64,000 nt of DNA from Xanthobacteraceae bacterium (GCA_024508855.1 JANINJ010000006.1:226301-290300), one strand, 5' to 3'; counted from the stretch's first letter, positions 44,461-55,075 are shown. Notes: generated from the sequence alone by a model not told the origin. Made by a program: numbers and translations.

Positions 44461-44615
44461 TACCGCGATTCCGCGACTGGCCGTGCCTGTGCGCCATAGT
44501 GTCGCTCGTCGCAAGCCTGTCATATCCTGCGCCTAAGGCATCGATAGCCGTACGGAAGGCGTGATATCATCGCGTACCGATTCACGGATTCGATTCTTCA
44601 GGAAGATTTCCAGGC

Positions 44616-45338
44616 ATGTCCGTCACCCCAAGCAAAGCCATGGTTCTCGCCGCGGGCTTCGGCCTGCGGATGCGTCCACTGACCGAGCGGATGCCGAAGC
44701 CGCTAGTGCCGGTCGCCGGCAAGCCGCTGCTGGATCATGTGCTCGACAAGCTGGCCGACGCCGGCGTCAACGACGCTGTGGTCAACGTGCATTACCTGCC
44801 GGACCAGATCATCGATCACGTCAAGGGCCGCGCGCGGCCGCGAATCACCATTTCCGACGAACGTGAGGTGGTGCTCGGCACCGGCGGTGGCGTGGTGAAG
44901 GCGATCCCATTGCTCGGCGATGCGCCGTTCTTCCATCTCAATGCCGACACGCTGTGGATCGACGGTGCGCAGCCGAATCTGACACGGCTCGCGGCGGCCT
45001 TCGATCCGGCGCGAATGGATATCCTGCTATTGATGGCGCCGACCGCGGGCAGCATCGGCTATGCGGGCAGCGGCGACTACGCCATGTTACCGGACGGCGC
45101 GCTGCGCCGGCGCAAGGAACATCAGGTGGTGCCGTTCGTCTATGCCGGCGTCGCCATCATGTCGCCGGCGATCTTCGCCGATGCGCCGGCCGGCGAATTC
45201 TCGCTGACCACGATGTTCGACCGCGCCAACGAACAGGAGCGGCTGTTCGGCCTGCGGCTCGACGGCCTGTGGATGCATGTCGGTACGCCCGACGCGGTCA
45301 GCGCCGCGGAGCAGGCATTTCTCGCTAGCGCTGCCTGA
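44616..45338 (+). CDS. murU: N-acetylmuramate alpha-1-phosphate uridylyltransferase MurU
   Basis: The protein has 240 residues. It is a nucleotidyltransferase of the sugar-phosphate type: MVLAAGFGLRMRPLTERMPK (the GxGxRxxPLT-K pattern), VPVAGKPLLDHVLDKLADAG, LGTGGGVVKAIPLLGDAPFF and the metal-binding NADTLWIDG. MurU makes UDP-MurNAc from MurNAc-1-phosphate, by-passing the fosfomycin-sensitive MurA/MurB steps. The AmgK kinase that makes its substrate is encoded 570 bases upstream, so the pair forms a cell-wall recycling route. The gene is followed by addB. Confidence 0.92.
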   Translation: MSVTPSKAMVLAAGFGLRMRPLTERMPKPLVPVAGKPLLDHVLDKLADAGVNDAVVNVHYLPDQIIDHVKGRARPRITISDEREVVLGTGGGVVKAIPLLGDAPFFHLNADTLWIDGAQPNLTRLAAAFDPARMDILLLMAPTAGSIGYAGSGDYAMLPDGALRRRKEHQVVPFVYAGVAIMSPAIFADAPAGEFSLTTMFDRANEQERLFGLRLDGLWMHVGTPDAVSAAEQAFLASAA

Positions 45339-45419
45339 TATCGCTCGGTCGAAGCGCCTGATTTCCTGCTGTGATGCGACGCATCGCATGATGTAACCTG
45401 AGGTCGAATCGGGTTCCTC

Positions 45420-48400
45420 ATGCGCGTTTTCAATATCCCATCCTCGGCACCGTTCCTGCGCACGCTTGTCGGAGCGCTGGTCGACGGCCGGCTGATTCCA
45501 GGCTTTGTCGCGCGCGGCAATCCCGAGTTGCTGGCAACCGCCACGCTGTATCTTCCCACTCGCCGCGCCGGACGCATGGCACGGGAAGTGTTTCTCGATG
45601 TGCTGAACACGGACGCCGCGGTCCTCCCGCGCATCGTCACGCTCGGCGACATCGACGAGGACGACGTCGCCTTTGCGGATTCCGATATCCGCGACAGTTT
45701 CGATATCCCGCCCGCACTTGGCGATCTGCACCGTCGGCTGGCGCTGGCGCAACTCGTCGGCGCATGGTCGAAGCAATTGCGGCCCGACAGTCCGCTCGAT
45801 GCGCCGCTGGTGGTCGGCGGGCCGGCCTCGACGCTGGGATTGGCCACCGACCTCGCACGGCTGATGGACGACATGGCGACGCGCGGCGTCGACTGGGCGG
45901 CGCTCGACGGCATCGTGCCCGATACGCTGGACAAATACTGGCAGCTCTCGCTGGATTTTTTGAAGATCGCGCGCGAGGTCTGGCCCGCCCATCTCAAGGA
46001 AATCGGCTGCATCGAGCCCGCCACGCGACGCGACCGGCTGATTGCCGCCGAAGCCGCACGGCTGACGCAGCACACCGAAGGTCCGGTGATCGCCGCCGGC
46101 TCCACCGGCTCGATGCCGGCGACCGCAAAATTTCTCTACGCCATTGCACAGTCGCCGCAGGGGGCCGTGGTAGTGCCCGGCCTCGACACCGATCTCGACG
46201 AAGCCGCATGGGATGGCATCGGCGGCATCAGGAATCCGCAGGGCAAATTCATCACACCGCCGTCGTCGAACCATCCGCAATTCGCGCTGCATGCGCTGCT
46301 TGAGCGGTTCGGCATCGCGCGACGCGACGTGATGCCGCTCGCCGCGTCGGCACCGCATGGCCGCGAGATGCTGGCGTCGGAAGCGATGCGGCCGTCCAGC
46401 GCGACCGGGCAATGGCATCAGCGGCTGGCCGACCCGGTCATCGCGCAACGCATTTCCGACGCGATGAACGATCTCGCCGTCATCGAGGCACCCAATCCCG
46501 AAATGGAAGCGCTGGCGATTGCGGTGGCGATGCGGGAGGCGCGCGAGTTGAACAGGCCGGCAGCGCTGGTGACGCCGGACCGCGCGCTGGCGCGGCGGGT
46601 GATGGCGGCGCTGGATCGCTGGAGTCTCGACTACGACGATTCCGGCGGCGACGCGTTGCTCGATACGCCCGCAGGCACCTTCGCGCGTCTCGCCGCGCGC
46701 GCCGCCTGCGAAGGCTGCGAGCCGGCAACGCTGCTGGCACTGCTCAAGCATCCATTGTTCCGGCTCGGGCGCCCTAGCAACGGTTGGCGCGAGACCATCG
46801 CAATGCTTGAACTGGCGCTCTTGCGCGGCACCCGGCCGATGCCGGGAAGCGCCGGTCTTTCGCGCGACTTCACCAGCTTTCGCGATGAACTCGGCAAGCT
46901 CAATCGCGGCGAGACCTCGACGCTGCACAAGAGCGAACCGCGCGCCAGACTGGCTCCGATCGAACTCGATGCGGTTGCCATGCTGATCGCGCAGTTGCAG
47001 GAGGCGCTTGCGCCGTTCGAAACCATCGGCGTGCGCGCAACGACGGATTTCATCGAACTGGCGCAGCGCCACCGCAAAGTATTACTGGTGCTGGCGAGCG
47101 ACGACAGCAACAGCGCGCCGCTATTCGATGATGCGCAGGGCAGCGCACTCGCTAAGGCATTCGACGATCTGCTGGCCGACCAGGTGGACGGCAAGGTCAC
47201 GCCAAGCGGCCTGCTTGTGCCGTTGAGCGACTATGCCGAGGTGTTCGAGACCGCATTCGCCGACCGCATCGTGCGCAAGCCGCTGGCGGCAAATGCACAA
47301 CTGCGCATCTACGGCCTGCTCGAAGCGCGGCTGACCCATTGCGACCGCGTCATTCTCGGCGGACTGGTGGAGGGCGGATGGCCGCCCGCGCCGCGCATCG
47401 ACCCCTGGCTGAGCCGGCCGATGCGCACCGAACTCGGCCTCGATCTGCCGGAACGGCGCATCGGCCTCTCGGCGCACGACTTCACGCAACTGCTCGGCGC
47501 CGGCGAGGTGATCCTGACTCACGCGGCAAAGGTCGGCGGTGCGCCAGCGGTAGCCTCGCGTTTCCTGCATCGGCTCGAGGCAGTCGCGGGCGAGAAACCA
47601 TGGCAAACCGCCAACGCCACTGGCGCAAGATATCTGCATTACGCCGAAGCGCTCGATGAGCCGGACGAGGTCAAGCCCATCGAGCAACCGGCGCCAAAAC
47701 CTCCGCGCGCGCTACGCCCGCTGAAAATGTCGGTCACCGACATCGAGGACTGGCTGCGCGATCCCTACACCATCTACGCGAAATATATTTTGAAGTTGCA
47801 ACCGCTCGATCCGGTGGACATGCCGTTGACCGCGGCGGATCGCGGCTCGGCAATCCACGGCGCGCTTGGAGACTTCACGCTCGCTTATGCCGATGCATTG
47901 CCGGACGATCCCGAAGCTGCGCTACAAATGATGGGCCGGAAGCATTTCGCGGCGCTGACCGAACACCCGGAAGCCCGCGCGCTGTGGTGGCCGCGCTTCC
48001 TGCGCATCGCGCAATGGTTCGCGAACTGGGAGAGCGAACGGCGGCTGAATGTCACCCGCATCGATGCGGAAACACGCGGGGAGATTCCGATCCCGCTCGG
48101 CAATGACCGTGAATTCATCTTGTCGGCACGTGCCGACCGCATCGAACATCGCAGCGACCGCACATATGCGCTGCTCGACTACAAGACCGGCTATCCGCCC
48201 ACCGGCAAGCAGGTGCGCATGGGCCTGTCGCCGCAACTGACGCTGGAGGCCGCGATCCTGCGCGGCGGCGGCTTTAAAGGCATTGCCGCCAACTCCTCCG
48301 TCAGCGAACTGGTTTACGTCCGCCTCAGCGGCAACACGCCGCCGGGTGAAGAGAAGCCGGTGGAGCTGAAAATCAATCGTGGCGATCCGCCGCAGTTTCC

Positions 48401-48587
48401 CGATGACGCCGCCGACGAAGCGCGCGCCAAGCTCGAAGGGCTGATCCGCAAATTCGAGAACGAGGCGCAGGGTTACGCGTCACTCAGTCTGTCGATGTGG
48501 TCGAACCGCTACGGCACCTATGACGACCTTGCGCGCATCAAGGAATGGTCCGCGGCCGGCGGCATCGACCTCGGAGACGATGCATGA
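45420..48587 (+). CDS. addB: Double-strand break repair protein AddB
   Basis: The protein has 1055 residues. The N-terminal part looks like an inactive helicase of the alphaproteobacterial AddB type (RTLVGALVDGRLIPG, ATLYLPTRRAGRMAREVF), with GSTGSMPATAKFLYAIA and HCDRVILGGLVEGGWPPAP further on. The C-terminal nuclease domain reads LSARADRIEHRSD and LLDYKTGYPPTGKQVRMG near residue 920, with SPQLTLEAAIL. AddAB is a helicase-nuclease that processes broken DNA ends for RecA, as RecBCD does in enterics. Its stop overlaps the addA start (ATGA), so the two are translationally coupled. ATG 45420 follows a weak GGTTCC context. Confidence 0.94.
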   Translation: MRVFNIPSSAPFLRTLVGALVDGRLIPGFVARGNPELLATATLYLPTRRAGRMAREVFLDVLNTDAAVLPRIVTLGDIDEDDVAFADSDIRDSFDIPPALGDLHRRLALAQLVGAWSKQLRPDSPLDAPLVVGGPASTLGLATDLARLMDDMATRGVDWAALDGIVPDTLDKYWQLSLDFLKIAREVWPAHLKEIGCIEPATRRDRLIAAEAARLTQHTEGPVIAAGSTGSMPATAKFLYAIAQSPQGAVVVPGLDTDLDEAAWDGIGGIRNPQGKFITPPSSNHPQFALHALLERFGIARRDVMPLAASAPHGREMLASEAMRPSSATGQWHQRLADPVIAQRISDAMNDLAVIEAPNPEMEALAIAVAMREARELNRPAALVTPDRALARRVMAALDRWSLDYDDSGGDALLDTPAGTFARLAARAACEGCEPATLLALLKHPLFRLGRPSNGWRETIAMLELALLRGTRPMPGSAGLSRDFTSFRDELGKLNRGETSTLHKSEPRARLAPIELDAVAMLIAQLQEALAPFETIGVRATTDFIELAQRHRKVLLVLASDDSNSAPLFDDAQGSALAKAFDDLLADQVDGKVTPSGLLVPLSDYAEVFETAFADRIVRKPLAANAQLRIYGLLEARLTHCDRVILGGLVEGGWPPAPRIDPWLSRPMRTELGLDLPERRIGLSAHDFTQLLGAGEVILTHAAKVGGAPAVASRFLHRLEAVAGEKPWQTANATGARYLHYAEALDEPDEVKPIEQPAPKPPRALRPLKMSVTDIEDWLRDPYTIYAKYILKLQPLDPVDMPLTAADRGSAIHGALGDFTLAYADALPDDPEAALQMMGRKHFAALTEHPEARALWWPRFLRIAQWFANWESERRLNVTRIDAETRGEIPIPLGNDREFILSARADRIEHRSDRTYALLDYKTGYPPTGKQVRMGLSPQLTLEAAILRGGGFKGIAANSSVSELVYVRLSGNTPPGEEKPVELKINRGDPPQFPDDAADEARAKLEGLIRKFENEAQGYASLSLSMWSNRYGTYDDLARIKEWSAAGGIDLGDDA

Positions 48588-51500
48588 GCGGCCCGCGCAG
48601 CAACATTCCGCTGGCGGTGCGTGAGGCGCAAGCCAGGGCGTCAAATCCGGAAGCCTCGTCATTCGTCGCCGCCAATGCCGGTTCGGGCAAGACCCATGTG
48701 CTGGTCAACCGCGTCATCCGGCTGCTGCTCAATGGCGTGCCGCCGGAAAAAATCCTCTGCATCACCTTCACCAAGGCGGCCGCCGCCAACATGGCGCAGC
48801 GCGTGTTCACCACGCTCGGGCACTGGGTGACCTTGGGCGACGACGAACTCGACGCCGCGATTCTCGCCACCGGCGCGACGCGGCCCGGCCCGAACATGCG
48901 GCAACGCGCACGTGAACTGTTCGCGTGTGCGCTGGAGACGCCGGGTGGACTGAAAGTGCAGACGATCCACGCGCTGTGCACGCGGCTGCTGCAGCAGTTT
49001 CCGTTCGAGGCCAATGTGCCGGCGCGGTTCGCCGTGCTCGACGAGCGCGACCAGACCGCCATGATGGAGCGTGCCAACCTCGCGGTGCTGCTCGATGCAT
49101 CGCGCGATCCGGCAAGCCCGACCGGGCGCGCGCTCGCGGTCGCCATGGCGAACGCTGCCGACGTCACGTTCAAGGACGTGGTACGCGAAGCCTGCCTCAG
49201 CCGCGAAAAATTCATGGCCTGGGCCGACCAGATCGGCGGCATCGACGCCGCGATGGCGCAACTGGCGACGACGCTCGGCGTCGGTCCCGATGAGCGTATC
49301 GAGGATGTCGAGCGCGACATCGTCGATGGACCATATCTGCCGCGCGCGCAATGGGTCTCGACGGCAGCAATCCTCAACACCGGCAGCAAAACCGATCAGG
49401 ATCAGGCCGCACGGCTCGTGATGGCTGCCGAACTCACCGGCGGTGCGCAGGTGGAACGATATCTCTCTCTGTTTCTCACCGAGAAGCAGGAGCCGCGCAA
49501 ATCGCTGGTCACCAAGAAGATCAGCGACCCCCGTCCAGGCATCGCGCAGCTATTCTCCGACGAGAGCGTGCGCATCCAGGCGCTGCTGGAAAAGCGTCGG
49601 GCCGTCCTTCAGCGTGACCGCACACAAGCGCTGCTGGTAATCGCCAGCGCCGTTGCCCAAAACTATCGCCGCGAGAAGCAGCAGCGCGGCCTGCTCGACT
49701 ACGACGACCTGATCGACAAGACACTGGAGATGCTCGACCGCGTGTCGTCGGGCTGGGTGCATTTCAAGCTCGATCGCGGCGTCGATCACGTGCTGATCGA
49801 CGAGGCGCAGGACACCAGTCCGCGGCAATGGGATATCGTCGAACGCATCATCGCTGAATTCACTGTCGGGGAAGGCGCACGTGACGGCATCAAGCGCACC
49901 ATCTTCGCGGTGGGCGACGAGAAGCAGTCGATCTTCTCGTTTCAGGGCGCAGCGCCCCGCGAATTCGATTCACGGCGTAGCGACCTCAAGACGCGCTTCG
50001 AAAAAGCGGGGCTTCGGTTCGAGCCGGTGTCGTTCAACTATTCGTTCCGTTCCGGCGATAGCGTGTTGCGCGCGGTGACACAGACCTTCCGATTGCCGGA
50101 GATCTACAAAAGCATCACCACCGATCGCGACGGCATGCCGCCGCACATGGCGCTGGCCGACGCCGCGCCGGGGTTGATCGATCTGTGGGAGCTTGAGCAG
50201 CCCCCGGAACGCAACGATATCGAAGGTTGGGACGCACCATTCGACAAGCAGTCGGAGACCAGCCCCACAGTGAAGCTCGCGCGACGCGTGCAAGCCGAAA
50301 TCAAGTCCCTGATCGACAACGGCACAACGACCGGCGCCGGCGACCGGCTTCGTCCCTTGCGCTACGGCGATATTCTCATCTTAGTCCGGCGGCGCGACAA
50401 GACGTTCGACGCGGTGATCCAGGCGCTCAAGCACGCCGGAATCCCGGTGGCCGGTGCGGATCGTCTCAAACTCACCGAGCACATCGCCGTCATCGACCTG
50501 ATGAATCTCGCCGACGCGCTGCTGCTGCCGCGTGACGACCTTGCACTGGCGGTCGCGTTGAAGAGTCCGCTGTTCGGCCTCGACGACGACGACCTGTTGA
50601 AGATCGCGCCTCGCCGCAAGGGTACGCTGCGTGCCGCGCTTGCGGCGCATGCAGCGCAGGACGACAGGCTGAAAAAGGCCGACGCGCGGCTCGTGCGCTA
50701 CGAACAACGCTTCCTTCGCGATACGCCGTTCACGTTCTACGCATGGCTTCTCGGTGGCGACGAGGGCCGCGCGCGCATCCTCCAGCGGCTCGGCCCCGAG
50801 GCCAATGATGCAATCGACGAATTCCTCGAACTGGCGCTGAATTACGAACGCAAGGCGCCTGCGTCGTTGCAGGGTTTCATGGCGTGGCTACGGGCCGCCG
50901 ATACCGACGTGAAGCGCGACATGGAAATGGGCCGCGACGAAGTCCGCGTCATGACTGTGCACGGCGCGAAAGGCCTCGAAGCCTCTGTGGTGTTCCTCGT
51001 CGACACCACGACGTCGCCGAAGGACAGCCAGCGGCTGAACCTCATCCGTGTGCCGCAGGGCAATGCCGCGCCCGGTGCGCTGGGTGTCACGGTATGGGCC
51101 GGAAGGAAGGCCGACGATCCCGCTACCGTCGCCGCCGCACGCATCGCCATGCAGGAGGAGACCGAGGACGAATATCGCCGGCTGCTCTATGTGGCGATGA
51201 CGCGCGCGGCGGATCGCCTCATCGTCGGCGGCTGCCAGCCCGGCAATCGCAAGGAGGTGCGCGAACACTCGTGGTACGACCTGATCGCCAAAGGCCTTGC
51301 CGCGTCAGATCTTGAGATGAATGAGATCGAAACGCAGCACGGTGTGGTGAAGCGTTATGCACGCCCCGATCACGCACAACCGCGAGCAGCGATTGTCCCG
51401 GCAACCCCCGCTCTCAAACATTTCCCACCGCCACCATGGCTGCGCACCGACGCGCGCCCCGAGACAAACGCCGAAGCAGTGCTGCGGCCATCCGATCCTG

Positions 51501-52084
51501 CCGAGGAGCAAGGCCATAGCGTTCGTACCGGCGAATCGCCGGACCTCCGCACGCGAGCCCTGCAGCGCGGCACGCTGGTGCATCGGCTGTTGCAATCGCT
51601 GCCCGATGTCGAACCCGCACGCCGTCGCGAAGCGGCGGACCATTTCCTCGCGCGTGCGCGCGATGCAAAGGCCTGGAGCGACGCAGATCGCAACGCGCTG
51701 GCTGCGCAAGTGCTGGCGCTGCTCGACGACGTCCGCTTCGCCGCGGTGTTCGCCGCCGGCAGCCGTGCAGAAGTCTCGATCGTCGGGCGGCTCGACCGCG
51801 CGCGCGGCGGCACCGTGCTGGTCAACGGCCAGATCGACCGGCTGGTGGTGACACCGAATTCTGTCCTGATCGTCGATTACAAGACCAACCACAGCCCGCC
51901 GCGCGGCGGCGCCGATGCGCCCAAGGCCTATGTCCGGCAGCTTGCGCTGTACCGCGCCGTACTCGCAAAGCTATACCCCCACCGGCCCATCCGCGCGGCC
52001 CTGCTATGGACAGAACTCCCTGAAATGATGGAGCTTTCTGCCTCCGCGCTGGACGCCGGGCTGGCATCCGTCATCTCCGCGTGA
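48584..52084 (+). CDS. addA: Double-strand break repair helicase AddA
   Basis: The protein has 1166 residues. It is a UvrD-type superfamily 1 helicase with a C-terminal nuclease. Motif I is AANAGSGKTHVLVNRVIRLL (about residue 27), motif II is VLIDEAQDTSPRQWDIVE (about 405), motif III lies around AVGDEKQSIFSFQGA, motif V is VMTVHGAKGLEASVVFLVDT (about 790), motif VI is LLYVAMTRAADRLIVGG, and the nuclease motif is VLIVDYKTNHSPPRGGADAP (about 1095). It pairs with AddB. GGAG precedes the ATG at 48584, which overlaps the addB stop. trxA follows after 99 bases. Confidence 0.95.
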   Translation: MSGPRSNIPLAVREAQARASNPEASSFVAANAGSGKTHVLVNRVIRLLLNGVPPEKILCITFTKAAAANMAQRVFTTLGHWVTLGDDELDAAILATGATRPGPNMRQRARELFACALETPGGLKVQTIHALCTRLLQQFPFEANVPARFAVLDERDQTAMMERANLAVLLDASRDPASPTGRALAVAMANAADVTFKDVVREACLSREKFMAWADQIGGIDAAMAQLATTLGVGPDERIEDVERDIVDGPYLPRAQWVSTAAILNTGSKTDQDQAARLVMAAELTGGAQVERYLSLFLTEKQEPRKSLVTKKISDPRPGIAQLFSDESVRIQALLEKRRAVLQRDRTQALLVIASAVAQNYRREKQQRGLLDYDDLIDKTLEMLDRVSSGWVHFKLDRGVDHVLIDEAQDTSPRQWDIVERIIAEFTVGEGARDGIKRTIFAVGDEKQSIFSFQGAAPREFDSRRSDLKTRFEKAGLRFEPVSFNYSFRSGDSVLRAVTQTFRLPEIYKSITTDRDGMPPHMALADAAPGLIDLWELEQPPERNDIEGWDAPFDKQSETSPTVKLARRVQAEIKSLIDNGTTTGAGDRLRPLRYGDILILVRRRDKTFDAVIQALKHAGIPVAGADRLKLTEHIAVIDLMNLADALLLPRDDLALAVALKSPLFGLDDDDLLKIAPRRKGTLRAALAAHAAQDDRLKKADARLVRYEQRFLRDTPFTFYAWLLGGDEGRARILQRLGPEANDAIDEFLELALNYERKAPASLQGFMAWLRAADTDVKRDMEMGRDEVRVMTVHGAKGLEASVVFLVDTTTSPKDSQRLNLIRVPQGNAAPGALGVTVWAGRKADDPATVAAARIAMQEETEDEYRRLLYVAMTRAADRLIVGGCQPGNRKEVREHSWYDLIAKGLAASDLEMNEIETQHGVVKRYARPDHAQPRAAIVPATPALKHFPPPPWLRTDARPETNAEAVLRPSDPAEEQGHSVRTGESPDLRTRALQRGTLVHRLLQSLPDVEPARRREAADHFLARARDAKAWSDADRNALAAQVLALLDDVRFAAVFAAGSRAEVSIVGRLDRARGGTVLVNGQIDRLVVTPNSVLIVDYKTNHSPPRGGADAPKAYVRQLALYRAVLAKLYPHRPIRAALLWTELPEMMELSASALDAGLASVISA

Positions 52085-52183
52085 GGAACCTTGACCCGGC
52101 AAGGGAGCATTCATAGGTTGGTCGGATGATAGCCGGGGCGATTCCCGCACCGCATATTTCAGTCAACGACAACGAGGTACACC

Positions 52184-52504
52184 ATGGCCGTTAGCAAGGT
52201 TTCTGACGCCGATTTCGAATCCGAAGTGCTCAAGGCGGACGGCCCTGTGGTGGTGGATTTCTGGGCCGAATGGTGCGGCCCGTGCCGCATGATCGCGCCC
52301 GCACTGGACGAGATCGCAGGCGCGATGGGCGACAAGGTCAAGATCGTCAAGCTCAACGTCGACGAGAGCCCGCAGACCGCGTCGAAATACGGCGTGATGT
52401 CGATCCCCACCTTGATGATCTTCAAGGGCGGCGAGATGGCCTCGCGTCAGGTCGGCGCAGCGCCGAAGCAGAAGCTGCAGCAGTGGATCACCGCTGCGGT
52501 GTGA
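52184..52504 (+). CDS. trxA: Thioredoxin 1
   Basis: The protein has 106 residues, the normal length of thioredoxin 1. The active site is [18 protein letters not shown] (Cys31, Cys34), the cis-Pro loop is [16 protein letters not shown] and the C-terminal helix is [13 protein letters not shown]. It reduces disulfides in cytoplasmic proteins with electrons from thioredoxin reductase. GAGG precedes the ATG at 52184. A strong hairpin terminator follows, and the addA-trxA order is typical of the group. Confidence 0.96.
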   Translation: MAVSKVSDADFESEVLKADGPVVVDFWAEWCGPCRMIAPALDEIAGAMGDKVKIVKLNVDESPQTASKYGVMSIPTLMIFKGGEMASRQVGAAPKQKLQQWITAAV

Positions 52505-52520
52505 TTCGCTCGCCTCTCGG

Positions 52521-52570
52521 GAATTTCAGAACGGCCGGCGAAAGCTGGCCGTTTTTGTTTGCTGAAATTC
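52521..52570 (+). terminator. Rho-independent terminator after trxA
   Basis: AACGGCC (52530-52536) and GGCCGTT (52547-52553) form a perfect stem, followed by TTTTTG. Outside it, GAATTTCAG (52521-52529) is mirrored by CTGAAATTC (52562-52570), extending the structure. It closes the addB-addA-trxA transcript. Confidence 0.85.
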
Positions 52571-52588
52571 GTCGCGCACCCTCTCCGC

Positions 52589-52681
52589 TCGTCATGCCCG
52601 CGCTTGTCGCGGGTATCCACGTCTTCGCGTCAACGCTACAAAACAAGACGTGGATGGCCGGAACAAGTCCGGCCATGACGA
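52589..52681. repeat. Palindromic intergenic repeat, family A, copy 3
   Basis: TCGTCATGCCCGCGCTTGTC begins the left arm and GGCCATGACGA ends the right; the inner ATCCACGTCTT is mirrored by AAGACGTGGAT. It matches the copies at 20883 and 34896 and lies between the trxA terminator and the folC stop. Confidence 0.85.
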
Positions 52682-52706
52682 CATCGAATCGGTTGTTCGT
52701 ATAACC

Positions 52707-54047
52707 TCACCCCACCGCCGTCCCATTCGCTGCCAGCACCTGACCGGCGAGATACAGCGAGCCGGCGATGAGGATGCGCGGCGGCACTTCATAGGCCAGC
52801 CGCGTCAGCCCATGCAGCGCGGCCTCGACGCTGCCTGCGGTTTCAACCCGCATCCCGATGCGCCGCGCGGCGTCCGCCAACCGGTCCACCGCCATGGCGC
52901 CATCGCGATCGATGATTGGCACCGCGATGATGTGGCGAGTCAGTCCGGCAAAATTGGCGAGGAAGGCGTCGGCATCCTTGTTGCCCATCATGCCGGCGAT
53001 GACGACCAGCGGACGCGACACGCGTTCCTCGAGGTCGCCCAATGCGGCGGCGACGACGCGGCCGCCATCGGCATTGTGACCGCCGTCGAGCCAGATTTCC
53101 GATTCGCGGGGTGCCGCGTCGACGAGCGCGCCGGAGGTCAGGCGCTGCATCCGCGCCGGCCATTCGGCGCGCGCAACACCGGCTTCGAACGCTGCATGGT
53201 CGATCTTGAACGCAGCAATCGCGCGCAGCGTCGCGATGGCCAGGCCGGCATTGTAGAACTGATGCCGGCCGAACAGTTTCGGCGCAGCGAGATCGAGCAG
53301 GCCGCGCTCGTCCTGATAGACCAGCCGCCCGTGCTCGACGCTGACATGCCAGCCTTCGCCGGCGACGTGCAGCGGCGCGCGCATGCGCTTCGCCTGCGCC
53401 TCGATCACCGCCATCGCTTCCGGCGGTTGCTCGGCGCAGACCACCGGCACGCCGCGCTTGATGATCGCAGCCTTCTCGCCTGCGATCGCACTGAGCGACT
53501 CGCCGAGAAATTCCATGTGGTCCATCCCGATCGGCGTCAGCACGCAGGCCGCAGGCGCATCGATGACGTTGGTGGCGTCGAGACGGCCGCCGAGGCCGGT
53601 CTCCAGCAGCACCACGTCAGCCGGATGTTGCGCGAACAGATACAACGCTGCCGCAGTCTCGATCTCGAACCGCGTTATCGGTGCGCCGGCGTTGACGCGC
53701 TCGCAATGCAGCAGCGTCGCGCGCAGTTCGTCGTCGCTGACCAGAACACCGCCACCAGCCCGGCCGAGACGCACGCTCTCGTTGATCCGTACCAGCCACG
53801 GCGACGTATAGACGTGAACGCGCAAGCCCGCCGCTTCGAGAATCGCGCGCAGATACGCAATGGTCGAGCCCTTGCCGTTGGTACCGGCGACATGGATCAC
53901 CGGCGGCAATTTGCGCTCGGGACGATCGAGTTGCACAAGCAGCCGCTGCATCCGTTCCAGCGTCAGATCGATAGTCTTGGGATGTAACTGCGACAGCCGC
54001 GCCAGCAAATCGCCCAGCGGCAGCGGCGTGGACGCGGAATCGCTCAC
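52707..54047 (-). CDS. folC: Bifunctional folylpolyglutamate synthase/dihydrofolate synthase
   Basis: The protein has 446 residues. The P-loop is [19 protein letters not shown] (about 52-70), followed by [20 protein letters not shown], then [20 protein letters not shown] (Mg and substrate region), [10 protein letters not shown] and the C-terminal [15 protein letters not shown] and [16 protein letters not shown]. It adds glutamate to dihydropteroate and then to folates. The start is GTG 54047, which overlaps the accD stop by four bases (GTGA), so it is coupled to accD. Confidence 0.96.
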   Translation of the reverse strand: MSDSASTPLPLGDLLARLSQLHPKTIDLTLERMQRLLVQLDRPERKLPPVIHVAGTNGKGSTIAYLRAILEAAGLRVHVYTSPWLVRINESVRLGRAGGGVLVSDDELRATLLHCERVNAGAPITRFEIETAAALYLFAQHPADVVLLETGLGGRLDATNVIDAPAACVLTPIGMDHMEFLGESLSAIAGEKAAIIKRGVPVVCAEQPPEAMAVIEAQAKRMRAPLHVAGEGWHVSVEHGRLVYQDERGLLDLAAPKLFGRHQFYNAGLAIATLRAIAAFKIDHAAFEAGVARAEWPARMQRLTSGALVDAAPRESEIWLDGGHNADGGRVVAAALGDLEERVSRPLVVIAGMMGNKDADAFLANFAGLTRHIIAVPIIDRDGAMAVDRLADAARRIGMRVETAGSVEAALHGLTRLAYEVPPRILIAGSLYLAGQVLAANGTAVG

Positions 54048-54991
54048 GCCTGCGGCGCGGCCGACGCCGCGCCCTCGGACGCGACATCCGCGGGAGTATC
54101 GATCGGCGTCTGCGCGCCCTTCGACGACGACGCATTTTCAATGGCAGGCGAGCGTGTCAACAACCGGCACAGCCGCGCCAGCGTCGCGCGCAGATCGTGG
54201 CGGTGCACCACCATGTCGATCATGCCGTGGTCCTTGAGGTATTCGGCGCGCTGGAAACCTTCCGGCAGTTTTTCGCGAATGGTCTGCTCGATCACACGTG
54301 CACCGGCAAAACCGATCAATGCACCCGGTTCCGCGATCTGCACGTCGCCTAGCATCGCGTAGGACGCGGTGACGCCGCCGGTGGTGGGGTTTGTGAGTAC
54401 AACGATATACGGTAGCTTCGCTTCGCGCAGCATCTGCACTGCGACCGTCGTGCGCGGCAGTTGCATCAGCGACAGGATGCCTTCCTGCATCCGCGCGCCG
54501 CCAGAAGCCGCGAACACGATGCACGGCGATTGTTTTTCGACCGCAAGTTCAAGACCGCGCACGATGGCTTCGCCCGCCGCCATGCCGAGCGAACCGCCCA
54601 TGAAATCGAAATCCTGCACGACGACGACCGCGCCCTGCCCTTCGAGCTTGCCGAAGCCGACTTTCACCGAATCGTTGAGGCCGGTCTTGGCGCGCGCATC
54701 CTTAATGCGGTCGACATATTTGCGTTCGTCGCGAAACTTCAGCGGATCGGCTGCGACATCGGGCAGCGCGACGTCATACCAGGTCTCGTTGTCGAAGATC
54801 GACTTGAGGCGGGCCACCGCGCCCATGCGCATGTGATAGTTCGAACCGGGAATGACGAACTGATTGGCCTCGACGTCCTTGTAGAACACGAGCTGCCCCG
54901 AATCCGGGCACTTGATCCAGAGATTTTCCGGCGTGTCGCGGCGCAGGATGCTGCGGATCTTGGGCCGGACAACGTTGGTCAACCAGTTCAT
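54044..54991 (-). CDS. accD: Acetyl-CoA carboxylase carboxyltransferase subunit beta, zinc ribbon degenerate
   Basis: The protein has 315 residues. The crotonase-like carboxyltransferase core is complete: [60 protein letters not shown], then [20 protein letters not shown] and [20 protein letters not shown]. With AccA it transfers carboxylate from biotin to acetyl-CoA for fatty-acid synthesis. The N-terminal zinc ribbon, in E. coli a four-Cys finger that binds mRNA and biotin-loaded partner, keeps one Cys ([15 protein letters not shown]); the others are replaced, including VIPGSNYHM in place of VCPKCGHHM. A C-terminal Ala/Ser-rich tail of about 30 residues follows. Confidence 0.96.
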   Translation of the reverse strand: MNWLTNVVRPKIRSILRRDTPENLWIKCPDSGQLVFYKDVEANQFVIPGSNYHMRMGAVARLKSIFDNETWYDVALPDVAADPLKFRDERKYVDRIKDARAKTGLNDSVKVGFGKLEGQGAVVVVQDFDFMGGSLGMAAGEAIVRGLELAVEKQSPCIVFAASGGARMQEGILSLMQLPRTTVAVQMLREAKLPYIVVLTNPTTGGVTASYAMLGDVQIAEPGALIGFAGARVIEQTIREKLPEGFQRAEYLKDHGMIDMVVHRHDLRATLARLCRLLTRSPAIENASSSKGAQTPIDTPADVASEGAASAAPQA

Positions 54992-55075
54992 GCTTTGCTC
55001 CGTGGATCAGCCCTATATGGCGCGAGGACCGGCTTCCGGCAACCCGCACCCAGCCGTGTGACCTCCGATTATGGC

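Noticed and set aside
45087-47072. A 661-codon frame on the minus strand over murU and addB
   Set aside because: It has no family resemblance, low-complexity Arg/His-rich composition and lies opposite two certain genes; such frames are normal in GC-rich DNA.
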